From Bacteroidota bacterium (GTDB lineage: Bacteria > Bacteroidota > Bacteroidia > Chitinophagales > Chitinophagaceae): a stretch of 64,000 bases of DNA. Shown here piece by piece: positions 16,857 through 26,028 of this stretch. The stretch spans positions 1 through 64,000 of the forward strand of contig CANHGS010000006.1 of NCBI GenBank assembly GCA_947460595.1, read 5' to 3'. Both the position numbers and the translations under genes were made by a program. Numbering within the stretch: the stretch's first letter is position 1; the number at the start of each line of letters is the position of its first letter. The notes under the pieces were generated by a model that searched no databases, was not told the DNA's origin, and saw only the letters and a program-made list of their open reading frames with translations.

Positions 16857-18770
16857 ATGAAAGCTAAGTTTCTAATTCTGGCTCTAGTAGTATGCTCATT
16901 TGCCAAGGCTCAAAATATAGATAGTCTTTTGAATCCTATTACTGTAACTGCTTCTTTGCAAGAATTACCCGCTTCTAAAACAGGAAGAAATATCACTAGT
17001 ATCAGTGGTGCTTATTTTAGTCAATTACCCATTCATTCTATGGATGATTTACTCAAATATTTACCAGGAGTAGAAGTGCAACAAAGAGGACCTGCTGGTT
17101 CTCAAGCAGATATTGTGATTAGAGGGGGAACTTATCAGCAAGTCTTGGTGATGTTAGATGGATTACGTTTAAATGATCCAAATACTGGTCATTTTAGTGC
17201 CTATATTCCAATATCACCTTCAGAAATTGAGCGAGTAGAAGTACTAAAAGGAGCAGCTTCTGGTATTTATGGTAGTGAAGCCGTAGGCGGTGTGATTCAA
17301 GTGATTACCAAAACGTTTACTGCCAAGAAAAATACCAAACAACAACAGGTTCAGTTACAAGCCAATGCTGGACAATATGGCATGTTGGGAATGAATGCCG
17401 GTGCATTTTATCAAAAACAGCATACGGCTATCGCCGCAGGCATTTTGCTCAACCAAGCAGATGGTCAGCAACAAAGAGGTACCACTGGATTTTATAAAAA
17501 TCAGACAGCTTCTTTTTCTATTAGCCATTATTTAAACCAATACTGGCGTTTGGCTTTTAGAACCAGTTATGATAAACGCTATTTTAGTGCGCAGAATTTT
17601 TATACCAGCTTCAAGTCCGATACTGCCAAAGAAACCATTAGCGGATATTGGAATCAATTGAGTCTCTCTTATCAAAAAAATCAAAACCAAATTCAATTGG
17701 ATGCAGGATACAAACAAATCACTGATATCTATGCGTTTAATAGTGGTGCAACCCCCAATGAAAATTTGTCAAAACTATTGCAATTTGCAGGAAGGTATCA
17801 ACATAGCTTTTCTGCCAAGTCTCAATTCATTACAGGCTTACAAGTGCAACAAAAATTGATTAAATCAAATGATAGGGGTCAACATCAATTAACTCAAAAA
17901 GGTCTATTTTTATTATTGAACCAACAAGTAGCAGCACAATTTTTGGTATCTGGTTCTATTAGGTTAGACCATACACAAAATATTGGTGCAGAATTGGTGC
18001 CACAAATTAACTTCTCTTATAAAACCGGCATCATCCAATGGCGTGGTAGCTTGGGTAAAACCATTCGGCAGGCTGATTTTACAGAGCGTTATAACAATTA
18101 CAACAAGGCCTTGGTTACCAGCGGTAGTATTGGCAATCCTGATTTAAAAGCGGAAACCAGTTGGAGTTATGAATTGGGCATGGGTCTAATAGCCAATCAA
18201 CATTGGCGCTTATCCAATACTTTGTTTCAAAGAAACCAGTCTGCCGTGATAGACTGGACGCCAACTCCTTATGCCCAAATGCCTAGAAAAACCAACCTGG
18301 TTTCTTCGGGTACCTATGCGCTTGCAAGCAATATTGCCAAGGTTAATGTAATAGGATGGGAAACAGACCTTAGGTATTTGAATCAATGGAACGATGGAAA
18401 AAAATTAATGGCTACAGCAGGCCTGGTTTGGTTAGACAGCAAAACCTTTGACGCAACCCCTTCTTTCTATCTTTCTTCTCATGCTAAATTACTCATCAAT
18501 AGTTCTTTAATCTATTGTACTAGCCATTGGCAATTCAGTGGGAACGCCATTTATAAAATTAGAACGGCGGCTAACTCAGCTGCTATTGGTGCAGATTTAA
18601 GTGAAAACTATTTTCTACTCAATGCAAAATTTCAAGTCTTTGTACTCCAACAAAAATTGGGTTGTTATTTGCAAGCAGATAATCTTTTCAATACAAGCTA
18701 TAGCGATTTGCTAGGTTCAATAATGCCAGAAAGATGGGTATCGGTTGGACTGCAATTGAATCTAAAATAA
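16857..18770 (+). CDS. TonB-dependent outer-membrane receptor (BtuB-like)
   Basis: About 637 residues. The start at 16857 gives the signal peptide MKAKFLILALVVCSFAKAQ; 17 residues of an upstream extension are unlikely. Plug domain at about 30-170: ITVTASLQELPASKTG, DDLLKYLPGVEVQQRGPAG, DIVIRGGTYQQVLVMLDGLR and GIYGSEAVGGVIQVITK. A 22-strand-type barrel follows, ending in ERWVSVGLQLNLK. Ligand unknown: the close B12 receptor homologue two genes on hints at cobalamin, another corrinoid or a metal chelate, but no riboswitch precedes this gene. No SusD partner is nearby. Confidence 0.88.
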   Translation: MKAKFLILALVVCSFAKAQNIDSLLNPITVTASLQELPASKTGRNITSISGAYFSQLPIHSMDDLLKYLPGVEVQQRGPAGSQADIVIRGGTYQQVLVMLDGLRLNDPNTGHFSAYIPISPSEIERVEVLKGAASGIYGSEAVGGVIQVITKTFTAKKNTKQQQVQLQANAGQYGMLGMNAGAFYQKQHTAIAAGILLNQADGQQQRGTTGFYKNQTASFSISHYLNQYWRLAFRTSYDKRYFSAQNFYTSFKSDTAKETISGYWNQLSLSYQKNQNQIQLDAGYKQITDIYAFNSGATPNENLSKLLQFAGRYQHSFSAKSQFITGLQVQQKLIKSNDRGQHQLTQKGLFLLLNQQVAAQFLVSGSIRLDHTQNIGAELVPQINFSYKTGIIQWRGSLGKTIRQADFTERYNNYNKALVTSGSIGNPDLKAETSWSYELGMGLIANQHWRLSNTLFQRNQSAVIDWTPTPYAQMPRKTNLVSSGTYALASNIAKVNVIGWETDLRYLNQWNDGKKLMATAGLVWLDSKTFDATPSFYLSSHAKLLINSSLIYCTSHWQFSGNAIYKIRTAANSAAIGADLSENYFLLNAKFQVFVLQQKLGCYLQADNLFNTSYSDLLGSIMPERWVSVGLQLNLK

Positions 18771-18773
18771 AAT

Positions 18774-19205
18774 TTAACGCAAGTCTCTTCCTGAAAAGAA
18801 AGCCAAAGGAATATTTTTCTCTTTATACAGGATCAACACATTTCCATTTACAGAATAACTGCTGGCATTAGTCAGAGCATCTAAGTATGCTCTATCTATT
18901 TGCATGTCTTTACAAGCCATCATGGTTGAACCCATTTTGCTAAAGCCGATGCCATTTTCTGCCTTTAATTCAAAGGTTCCAAAAAAACTATTACAGCCAG
19001 TATTCCCATTCACTTGTGTGCCTTTTAAAATCATATGTGCTTCTCTAGTAGCTAATGGATCCTTTGCTACAGGTACCCCATTTAATTCAACCAAACGCCA
19101 ATATTTAGGAGTCAATGACAAAGATGTATTTTTTCCTGTTTGCGCAGTTTTGCAAGCAGAAAAACCAATTAGTCCAATGCAAATCATCCAAATAAAATGT
19201 TTCAT
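18774..19205 (-). CDS. META-domain lipoprotein (HslJ-like)
   Basis: About 143 residues. The N-terminus MKHFIWMICIGLIGFSAC is a lipoprotein signal with lipobox GFSAC, fixing the start at 19205 rather than 19274. The mature part has the META fold pattern: YWRLVELNGVP, AHMILKGTQVNGNTGCNSFFGTF and MGSTMMACKDMQIDRAYLDAL. META-domain proteins (HslJ and relatives) are linked to heat-shock or antibiotic resistance phenotypes; the molecular role is unknown. It lies between two TonB receptor genes, divergent from btuB. Confidence 0.85.
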   Translation of the reverse strand: MKHFIWMICIGLIGFSACKTAQTGKNTSLSLTPKYWRLVELNGVPVAKDPLATREAHMILKGTQVNGNTGCNSFFGTFELKAENGIGFSKMGSTMMACKDMQIDRAYLDALTNASSYSVNGNVLILYKEKNIPLAFFSGRDLR

Positions 19206-19274
19206 ACAATTTTTTTTAGGGATCCATTCAAATAAGATGCCTAATAAAGTTATAGGAAGATTTAATACAAGCAT

Positions 19275-19307
19275 TTTGCTTTTTGTTCTGTTAAAAAACT
19301 ACATTTG
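19275..19307 (+). promoter_or_regulatory. Promoter for cobalamin riboswitch-btuB transcript
   Basis: TTTG at 19275-19278 and TACATTTG at 19300-19307 with a 21-base spacer fit the Bacteroidota -33/-7 consensus. The predicted start falls at about 19313, at the 5' edge of the riboswitch, which strengthens the call. Confidence 0.65.
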
Positions 19308-19313
19308 CCCCGG

Positions 19314-19500
19314 TTTCGGTTCCAGCATTTGGTAAAACAAGTAATGGATTAAAAGGGAATCCGGTGAAAATCTGGAACTATCCCCGTAGCTGTAAGCTCC
19401 TTTCAAATTATCCTCTCATACGCCACTGTCCCGATGTATCGGGACGGGAAGGCTTGGATAACGGAGCAAGTCAGAAGACCTGCCGCATCCATCAACAATT
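19314..19500 (+). ncRNA. Cobalamin (B12) riboswitch
   Basis: The conserved blocks appear in order: GGTTCCAGCATTTGG near 19319, AAAGGGAATCCGGTGAAAAT (19352-19371), TCCCCGTAGCTGTAA (19381-19395), GCCACTG (19422-19428) with GGGAAGGC (19446-19453), and the B12 box AAGTCAGAAGACCTGCC (19468-19484). A perfect hairpin TCCCGATGTATCGGGA (19429-19444) sits in a peripheral stem. Adenosyl- or methylcobalamin binding should repress btuB. The expression platform (about 19485-19600) contains T-rich stems but no simple terminator, so control may be at translation. Confidence 0.96.
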
Positions 19501-19601
19501 TTCAGCTTTCGGGTGAAAGGCATGAGATGTAATAGTCGAAAGACATTTATGTTTCCTTCTGAATTCATTTCCTGAAAGCGGCCACTTTAAAAACCTTTTC
19601 A

Positions 19602-21527
19602 ATGAAAAGTACATTTTTATGGTTGGCTGCTACTATTTTCAGCAGTCAACTCATTGCACAAGACAGTACTAGTTTTAGACAACTGGACCAAGTAATTGTA
19701 ACAGCCAATCGCTTGCAACAAAAGCAAAGCAGTACGGGTAAAATGGTTACAGTCATTAACCAAGAAACCCTGCAACGCAATGCGGGAAAAAATTTGTCAG
19801 AAATCATCAATTACCAAGCAGGTGTTTTTATCAATGGTGCTGGGAATAACTTAGGCACTAATCCAGACGTTTATTTGCGCGGATCCGGTTTGGGCAATAC
19901 GTTGATCTTGCTAGACGGCGTTCCCATGAATGACCCATCTCAGATTAACAACACTTTTGACCTAAACATGATTTCATTGGGAATGGTGGAAAGGGTAGAA
20001 ATTTTAAAAGGAGCACAAAGTACCCTTTGGGGTAGCGATGCTGTTGCTGGGGTTATCAATATTATTACCAAAAAAGCTGGCAAAAACAATCAGCACATCA
20101 GCAGTTTGTTGAGTTATGGTAGTTTTCAAACCTTTAGAGGAAATCTAGCCATCAATGGTGCGGTTGGTAAATTTAGCTATCGCGCAGCATATGATTTTAC
20201 CAACTCAAAAGGATTTTCTACTGCTTATGATAGTACGGGTAAAAAGAATTTTGATAAGGATAATTTTAAACAAAACAATTACCAAATTGCTCTTGGTTAT
20301 CAGTTTAATCAACAATGGTCCCTGAATACTTCACACCAATTTCTAAAATACAAAGGTGGTACTGATGCAGGTGCTTTTCAGGACGATGCTGATAACGTTT
20401 TTGAGAACAAAAATAATGTACAGCATATAGGCCTAAACTATTCGGGTAAGTCTTTGCAATGGCACTTGTCTCAAACCTTTTTAAAAGCCGGCAGAATTTA
20501 TACAGACGATAGTGCTTCTGTTGGTGGATTTGCCAAATATGCTCGAGGAGAATACAATGGAAATACATCCATCACAGAAACCTATGGTAATATTAACCTC
20601 AGCAAAAAATTAATACTCATCTCTGGTTTGCAATACATGCACCAACAAACCAGTCAGAGCTATTTAAGTATTAGTTCTTTTGGTCCCTATACAACTGCTT
20701 TGGGCGATTCTGCCAAAGCCAATAACCTGTCTTGGTATAATTCCATACTCCTAAAAGAATTGGGTGCTTTTGATTTAGAAGCGGGCTTTAGAATTAACCA
20801 ACATAATATCTATGGCAATAATAGCACTTATACCATTAATCCTTCTTTTAGGATTAACCCATCTTTCAAATTATTTGTCAATATTTCTTCTGCTTATAAA
20901 ATTCCATCCTTGTACCAATTGTATAGTGAATATGGCAACAAAGGCTTGAGTCCAGAAAAAAGTACCAACTATGAATTGGGTATTGCTTTCTTAGACAAAA
21001 AGGGTAGGAGCAGTATCCGCTTGGCTGGATTTAAAAGAGATATTCAAGACCTGATTGTTTTTTATACTAACCCAATCAACTTTGCCAGTCAATACATTAA
21101 TCGTGATCAACAACACGATTTTGGTTTTGAGCTAGAAACCCATTTTAAATTCAGTAGCAAAACTGATTGGGTATTTAATGCTACTTATGTAGACGGTGAA
21201 GGTGAGAACAAAGGCGTGAAAACCAAGAATCTCTATCGCAGACCCAATTTTGTATTAAACACCGTACTTACCTATCAGCCCAATGCAAAACTAACCCTAA
21301 TGCCATCGCTCCGCTATATTGGCAGAAGGCTAAAAGGTATGTATGACGCTGGTCCTACAGAAATGCCCGCTTATACTACCTTTGATCTTTACGTAGGATG
21401 GGGCTTAACAAAACGCAGCAAGTGCTTTATAGACTTACGCAATTTGACCAATCAGGAATATTTTGACGTAGTGGGATATAATAGCAAACGCTTTAACCTG
21501 ATGGCCGGTTTAACCATTGGATTATAA
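19602..21527 (+). CDS. btuB: TonB-dependent vitamin B12 receptor BtuB
   Basis: Outer-membrane receptor importing corrinoids with TonB energy. 641 residues: signal peptide MKSTFLWLAATIFSSQLIAQ, TonB-box-like QLDQVIVTANR, plug (SEIINYQAGVFINGAGNN, DVYLRGSGLGNTLILLDGVP, STLWGSDAVAGVINIITKK), then a barrel ending in FDVVGYNSKRFNLMAGLTIGL. Family similarity alone would leave the ligand open; the cobalamin riboswitch directly upstream makes B12 the likely cargo. It ends at a strong terminator. BtuF/BtuCD are not in the window. Confidence 0.92.
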   Translation: MKSTFLWLAATIFSSQLIAQDSTSFRQLDQVIVTANRLQQKQSSTGKMVTVINQETLQRNAGKNLSEIINYQAGVFINGAGNNLGTNPDVYLRGSGLGNTLILLDGVPMNDPSQINNTFDLNMISLGMVERVEILKGAQSTLWGSDAVAGVINIITKKAGKNNQHISSLLSYGSFQTFRGNLAINGAVGKFSYRAAYDFTNSKGFSTAYDSTGKKNFDKDNFKQNNYQIALGYQFNQQWSLNTSHQFLKYKGGTDAGAFQDDADNVFENKNNVQHIGLNYSGKSLQWHLSQTFLKAGRIYTDDSASVGGFAKYARGEYNGNTSITETYGNINLSKKLILISGLQYMHQQTSQSYLSISSFGPYTTALGDSAKANNLSWYNSILLKELGAFDLEAGFRINQHNIYGNNSTYTINPSFRINPSFKLFVNISSAYKIPSLYQLYSEYGNKGLSPEKSTNYELGIAFLDKKGRSSIRLAGFKRDIQDLIVFYTNPINFASQYINRDQQHDFGFELETHFKFSSKTDWVFNATYVDGEGENKGVKTKNLYRRPNFVLNTVLTYQPNAKLTLMPSLRYIGRRLKGMYDAGPTEMPAYTTFDLYVGWGLTKRSKCFIDLRNLTNQEYFDVVGYNSKRFNLMAGLTIGL

Positions 21528-21544
21528 TAGTAATTTTTCTAAAT

Positions 21545-21576
21545 AAAAATGCGGACAGTTGGCGGTCCGCATTTTT
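21545..21576. terminator. Bidirectional terminator between btuB and the M20 gene
   Basis: A 12-bp perfect stem AAAAATGCGGAC / GTCCGCATTTTT with an 8-base loop, A-rich on one side and T-rich on the other, lies between two convergent genes. It should end transcription from both. Confidence 0.88.
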
Positions 21577-21613
21577 TATGTCACTATTTTAAAGTTGAAA
21601 GCATTGCTAACCT

Positions 21614-23068
21614 TTATTGGTCTTTTGGAACAGGCGGTGGTGCATCTGGCAACATGGCTTTCCATACTTCCTTGCCTTTGCGTTTAATAAACTCTTCTTT
21701 GATGTCTTTTCTGAGTTGCTCGTTTTCAAATAAATCAACCATGGTGGTGCCTAATGATTTAGCAGCAAAGAGCATACCCTTGTGTCCAATACTCATGCCC
21801 CCGCAAGCAACCACCACCCATGAATGCCAAGGGGCTTCAAATGGGGCGGTAGTAGCCAATAAAGTTATTTCTGGAACAATATAACTAACGTCTCCAACAT
21901 CGGTGCTTCCGCCAGGAGGCGTTTCTTTAGTTTGCTCCATGGGTTTGATGCTGCCATTGATTCCCTTGGCTTCCATACCGTATTCTTTCATGATGGTACC
22001 CGCAAAATCCAATTCTTCCTTGGTATAGCTAATGGGCCCTACTAAGTTCATATTGTTCTGTAAGGTTTTGGCACCGGTTTCATTAAGCAATAATTCATAA
22101 AGACCGCTATTTAGTTTTACTTCATATTGTACACCAGCCATGAGTGCCGCACCCTTGGCAATATCCATCATCCTTTCAGATACTTCGGCCACGCCACTTC
22201 TTTTACTATCTCTGATCCACAACCATACGGCTGCTTCATCAGGTATCACATTGGGAACCTTTCCAGCCTTGGTATACACATAGTGCATGCGCACGCTGGG
22301 TTTCACGTGTTCACGCAAACTATTCACGCCATGCGCAAATAATTCAGCGGCGTCTAAAGCGCTTCTACCATTCCAAGGATCAGCTGCCGCGTGTGCAGAC
22401 TTGCCTTTAAAACTGATACTATAATCCGTAACAGCTTGTGAACTCTGCATATTAGCTTTGTTTTCAAAATCAGGATGCCAGTCAAGACAAACGTCTAAGT
22501 CATTGAATAAACCATCCCTTGCCATATACACTTTGCCAGCAAGGTCTTCCTCTGCAGGTGTGCCATAAAAACGAATGGTACCTTTTAATTTGCCTGCTGC
22601 CATGAGTTCTTTAATGGCCACTGCTGCGCCCAAACTTCCTGCCCCAAACATATTGTGTCCACAACCATGTCCGGCCTCGCTCTCTTTCAAAGCTGCTTTG
22701 GTGGGCTGTGCTTTTTGCGATAGACCAGGCAGGGCATCAAATTCACCAAGAATACCAATAATGGGTTTGCCGCTTCCATATTCCGCAATAAAAGCTGTTG
22801 GAATTTTGGCTACCCCGCGCGATACTTTAAAACCCTGTGCTTCTGCATAGTCTGCCAAGACTTTGGCGGATTTGTTTTCACGCATGGCAATTTCAGCAAA
22901 AATCCAAACCTGATTGCTTAGGTTGATCAACTCTTGTTGGTGTTTTTCAACGGAATTAAGCACTGTTTTTTTGTTGGGAGAAATATTGGGTTGTTGGGCA
23001 AAACTGTGTAGAACAATAGTAGCCATTAATAAGAGTAGGCAGGTGCGCATAAAACTAGTTTGAGTCAT
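21614..23068 (-). CDS. Exported M20-family amidohydrolase (AbgB-like)
   Basis: About 484 residues. A signal peptide follows either of two close starts (23068, MTQTSF; or 23050, MRTCLLLLMATIVLHSFAQ); the longer in-frame form from 23161 has no good leader. M20 metal-site motifs are present: GHGCGHNMFG, GTPAEEDLAGKVYM, CLDWHPDF and PWHSW, plus a dimerisation domain with GKSAHAAADPWNGRSALDA. Closest family types hydrolyse aminobenzoyl-glutamate or N-acyl amino acids. The substrate is unknown; export suggests scavenging of acylated amino acids. Confidence 0.88.
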   Translation of the reverse strand: MTQTSFMRTCLLLLMATIVLHSFAQQPNISPNKKTVLNSVEKHQQELINLSNQVWIFAEIAMRENKSAKVLADYAEAQGFKVSRGVAKIPTAFIAEYGSGKPIIGILGEFDALPGLSQKAQPTKAALKESEAGHGCGHNMFGAGSLGAAVAIKELMAAGKLKGTIRFYGTPAEEDLAGKVYMARDGLFNDLDVCLDWHPDFENKANMQSSQAVTDYSISFKGKSAHAAADPWNGRSALDAAELFAHGVNSLREHVKPSVRMHYVYTKAGKVPNVIPDEAAVWLWIRDSKRSGVAEVSERMMDIAKGAALMAGVQYEVKLNSGLYELLLNETGAKTLQNNMNLVGPISYTKEELDFAGTIMKEYGMEAKGINGSIKPMEQTKETPPGGSTDVGDVSYIVPEITLLATTAPFEAPWHSWVVVACGGMSIGHKGMLFAAKSLGTTMVDLFENEQLRKDIKEEFIKRKGKEVWKAMLPDAPPPVPKDQ

Positions 23069-23253
23069 TGAATAGATTAACAATATACGCAAAGGATTTA
23101 AAATGCTTTGGCTCAAAAAGCAATTCTTTAACCGTTTGCAAACATTTACAGTTACATACAAATGTTTAAATACCGACTAAACGCTTTGGGTCTTTTCATA
23201 TTTGTTCTGTCATCACCGGGAAACCGGTATTCAAAACAATAAAATGAAAGGCG

Positions 23254-23607
23254 ATGTACGCAATGAAAAACAAAGTGCAATTGATCGGCAATCTTGGTCA
23301 AGCACCAGAAGTAAAAACAACAGAGACAGGAAAGAAGCTGGCCCAGTTTTCTGTGGCAACTAATGAGAGTTACCAGAATGCACAGGGAGAAAAAGTAACC
23401 GAAACCCAATGGCACCAAGTAGTAGCCTGGGGCAAACTGGCTGAAATTGTAGAAAAGTACCTGGTAAAAGGTAAGGAAGTAGCCATTGAAGGAAAACTGG
23501 TCAACCGTAATTACACAGACAAACAAGGCGTCAAACACTATGTAACAGAAGTGGTGGCTTCAGACCTCTTGATGTTGGGGCCTAATAAAACCGCACAAGT
23601 AGAATAA
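23254..23607 (+). CDS. ssb: Single-stranded DNA-binding protein lacking acidic tail
   Basis: Cytoplasmic OB-fold protein: KNKVQLIGNLGQAPEVK, ETGKKLAQFSVATNESY, ETQWHQVVAWGKLAEIVEKY and KGKEVAIEGKLVNRNY are typical SSB strands. At 117 residues it stops just after the OB fold (ASDLLMLGPNKTAQVE) and lacks the linker and the acidic DDIPF-type tip used for partner binding. It is therefore probably an accessory SSB rather than the main replicative one. Start at 23254 or 23263 (MKNKVQ); both are in frame and nothing decides between them. Confidence 0.93.
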   Translation: MYAMKNKVQLIGNLGQAPEVKTTETGKKLAQFSVATNESYQNAQGEKVTETQWHQVVAWGKLAEIVEKYLVKGKEVAIEGKLVNRNYTDKQGVKHYVTEVVASDLLMLGPNKTAQVE

Positions 23608-23614
23608 GTTGAAG

Positions 23615-23663
23615 TAGGATTGGTCTTGATGGGCATGCTTCTTCAAGATCAATCCTATTTATT
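23615..23663. terminator. Terminator between ssb and the convergent gene
   Basis: A 15-bp stem (TAGGATTGGTCTTGA / TCAAGATCAATCCTA, one G-T pair) with a 13-base loop starts 8 bases after the ssb stop and is followed by TTTATTT. It is positioned to serve both convergent genes. Confidence 0.8.
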
Positions 23664-23691
23664 TCATACATCCTATGCGGAAAATAGCTAA

Positions 23692-25137
23692 CTAAAACAG
23701 ATTGCTAAAAGACAGCAGTAGCAACTGGTTTAGGGTAATGGCATCTATCTCTTTATCTAGTACCACTAATAGTTCTGGACTGTCTTTTCCTTCAACAACG
23801 GCCACCAGTTTTTCTTTGAGATAAATTTCTCTGATGGATTCTGGGGATCCTCTTAAGCCACTATAAGCAATTTTAAAGGATTGACCTTTGAAGATTCCTT
23901 CTAGTTCCAAATCATAATGCTGCACTTTTTCCCTAGCTATTTTTTCTAAAGTAACTATACTACTATCAGCAGCTATATATAACTGGTGCAGGTATGTTTT
24001 TTTCTTTCCATCTAAAATATTGCCCTTAATCTTAAACTGCGCTATAGTGTCTTGATCTTGTAAGAATACGTGTGAAGTGCCGCTCAAGAAATTAAAGGGT
24101 AATCCGGTTTTTTTATTAAAGGGGATGCCTTTTCCATAGGGGTCGCTCTCCACATTTACTACGCACTGTAATAAGTAGTTTTTGTCGGCCAAAATATCTC
24201 GGCTCTCTTCTCTTAGGAAAAGGGGCTCCCAAATATTATCTGCAATAATTTGGGTCATCAACCTATTGGGAATTGGGGTAGTTTTTTTACCTCTTAAGAC
24301 AATGTTTTCATACAAGGGTTCTTGGTAACGTAAATATTGAACCGCGCCCTTCCACAAATATTGGATAAACCCTTTTTGGGTGCTGAAATTGAGCCTGGGT
24401 TGTTGAGGAATAAAGGGTTGAATAAAATTATCATTCACAATAGCTGGTACAGAATTCATTTGTAGTATTTCCGTTTCATTATTTCTATCTAACAATACGG
24501 ATAATCCGGCTTCCAATAATTTCCCAAAACTTTTAGGTGTAATCAAATAGTCAGGATGATTAAAACCTAGTATGACAGGTTGTTTGTTTTTGGAGAGTAC
24601 CATACAAACCTGTTTGTCAATCAACAATTCCCCCGTTGCAGCCTTTAATTTGGCAATCATTTGAATAAGTGCAAGATTCTGTTTTTGTAATAATTGCTGT
24701 ATGAATAAACTGTCTAGGTCTGGAAATTGTCTTATGCTATTCAAAGGCAGTTCTGCAATTTCTAAACTAAACTCGGTTTTGGCATTTTGACTAGCATTGG
24801 TATTTAACAATTGTTGCTTTTCTGCTGTTTTGATTTTCTCATTGGTAACAGAATTGCCAATGGCCAAATTAACATGCTCACTCAAGGAGTTGTCCTGGTA
24901 TAATCGTTTATTGATTTTTAATTCTGGGGATGCTGTCATAGGAATTTGTAAAAATTTCCTACTCAAGGAATCTAGGGTTTTGGTGAGTTGTTGACTTATT
25001 TCAGGAAATTCCAAGTAATTCAAGGTTCTACCCGAATAATTAAAATAGTCTACTGATTTGAATATGATGCCGCTTTGTGCTTGACTGCTAAAACCCGTAA
25101 TCAACATCAGGAACAGGTGGAGTAATTTTTGCTTCAT
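23692..25137 (-). CDS. Uncharacterised exported protein
   Basis: 481 residues with a clear signal peptide (MKQKLLHLFLMLITGFSSQAQ). No domain is recognised. The mature part mixes helical, Gln/Leu-rich segments (about 30-190) with beta-rich C-terminal sequence (VNVESDPYGKGIPF, LDGKKKTYLHQLYIAADSSI), compatible with a periplasmic or surface protein. No lipobox and no barrel-like C-terminus are seen. It stands alone between ssb and the LOG gene, so context does not help. Reading frame, leader and spacing make it a confident gene of unknown function. Confidence 0.75.
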   Translation of the reverse strand: MKQKLLHLFLMLITGFSSQAQSGIIFKSVDYFNYSGRTLNYLEFPEISQQLTKTLDSLSRKFLQIPMTASPELKINKRLYQDNSLSEHVNLAIGNSVTNEKIKTAEKQQLLNTNASQNAKTEFSLEIAELPLNSIRQFPDLDSLFIQQLLQKQNLALIQMIAKLKAATGELLIDKQVCMVLSKNKQPVILGFNHPDYLITPKSFGKLLEAGLSVLLDRNNETEILQMNSVPAIVNDNFIQPFIPQQPRLNFSTQKGFIQYLWKGAVQYLRYQEPLYENIVLRGKKTTPIPNRLMTQIIADNIWEPLFLREESRDILADKNYLLQCVVNVESDPYGKGIPFNKKTGLPFNFLSGTSHVFLQDQDTIAQFKIKGNILDGKKKTYLHQLYIAADSSIVTLEKIAREKVQHYDLELEGIFKGQSFKIAYSGLRGSPESIREIYLKEKLVAVVEGKDSPELLVVLDKEIDAITLNQLLLLSFSNLF

Positions 25138-25214
25138 GATAGATTTTTATGCTTGCAGGTTTACTACATCAAATTTTATGCTAATTTGAAGATAGAAAGA
25201 AAATTTTTCTCCAA

Positions 25215-25946
25215 ATGGCTAAAACAAACCGTATTATTTCTTCAAAAGACCCAGTTTACTTAGACGGACCCAAACCTAGGATGAATGAATTGGGGTTTGC
25301 TTGGGAAATATTCAAACAGTTTATCCATGGTTTTAGAACCATGCACTTTGTAGGACCCTGTATTACCGTATTTGGTTCGGCAAGGTTTGATGAAACACAC
25401 AAATACTATATTGCTTCTAGGGAATTTGGTAAAAGAATTGCGGCCATGGGTATGACCACCCTTACTGGGGGAGGGCCAGGTGTTATGGAAGCGGCCAATA
25501 GGGGGGCTTTTGAAAACGGGGGGCAATCTGTGGGTTGCAATATTGAACTGCCTTTTGAACAGCACCCAAATCCTTATGTGCATCATTCCTTAACCTTGAA
25601 CTACTTTTTTATTAGAAAAGTAATCTTGGTTAAATATTCCTATGCTTTTATTATAATGCCCGGGGGATTTGGAACCATGGATGAATTTTTTGAAACCCTA
25701 ACCTTGGTACAAACCAAGACCATCAATGACTTTCCTATTGTACTTTATGGGAAGGAATATTTTCAACCCCTGATGGATTATATTCAATTTATGGCCAAAG
25801 AAGGCACCATCTCAACGGAAGACATGAAATTGGTTTTATTAACGGACGATATGGATCAAGCCATGACCCATATTCAAACCTATGTTCAAAGCAATTATGA
25901 GGTTAAAAAAAGAAGAAGGCTTTGGTGGTTATTTGAAAAGCGATAA
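25215..25946 (+). CDS. LOG-family (TIGR00730) Rossmann-fold protein
   Basis: 243 residues, cytoplasmic. The lysine-decarboxylase-like LOG motifs are exact: GGGPGVMEAANRGA (85-98) and PGGFGTMDEFFE (149-160), which form the nucleotide and active site. Characterised members are cytokinin-type 5'-monophosphate phosphoribohydrolases that release a base from a nucleotide; whether this one acts on cytokinin-like or ordinary nucleotides is unknown. N-terminal and C-terminal extensions (RRRLWWLFEKR) are as in the longer Bacteroidota form. Confidence 0.9.
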   Translation: MAKTNRIISSKDPVYLDGPKPRMNELGFAWEIFKQFIHGFRTMHFVGPCITVFGSARFDETHKYYIASREFGKRIAAMGMTTLTGGGPGVMEAANRGAFENGGQSVGCNIELPFEQHPNPYVHHSLTLNYFFIRKVILVKYSYAFIIMPGGFGTMDEFFETLTLVQTKTINDFPIVLYGKEYFQPLMDYIQFMAKEGTISTEDMKLVLLTDDMDQAMTHIQTYVQSNYEVKKRRRLWWLFEKR

Positions 25947-26028
25947 AAAAGCTAACAGGTTTTTTTAAGCGAATAAGTAACTTTATAGTTATTACCAGAC
26001 CCTAACCTGAACCGTTTAATACCATCAA

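Noticed and set aside
23152..23538. 128-residue minus-strand ORF overlapping ssb
   Set aside because: Fully antisense to the well-supported ssb gene.
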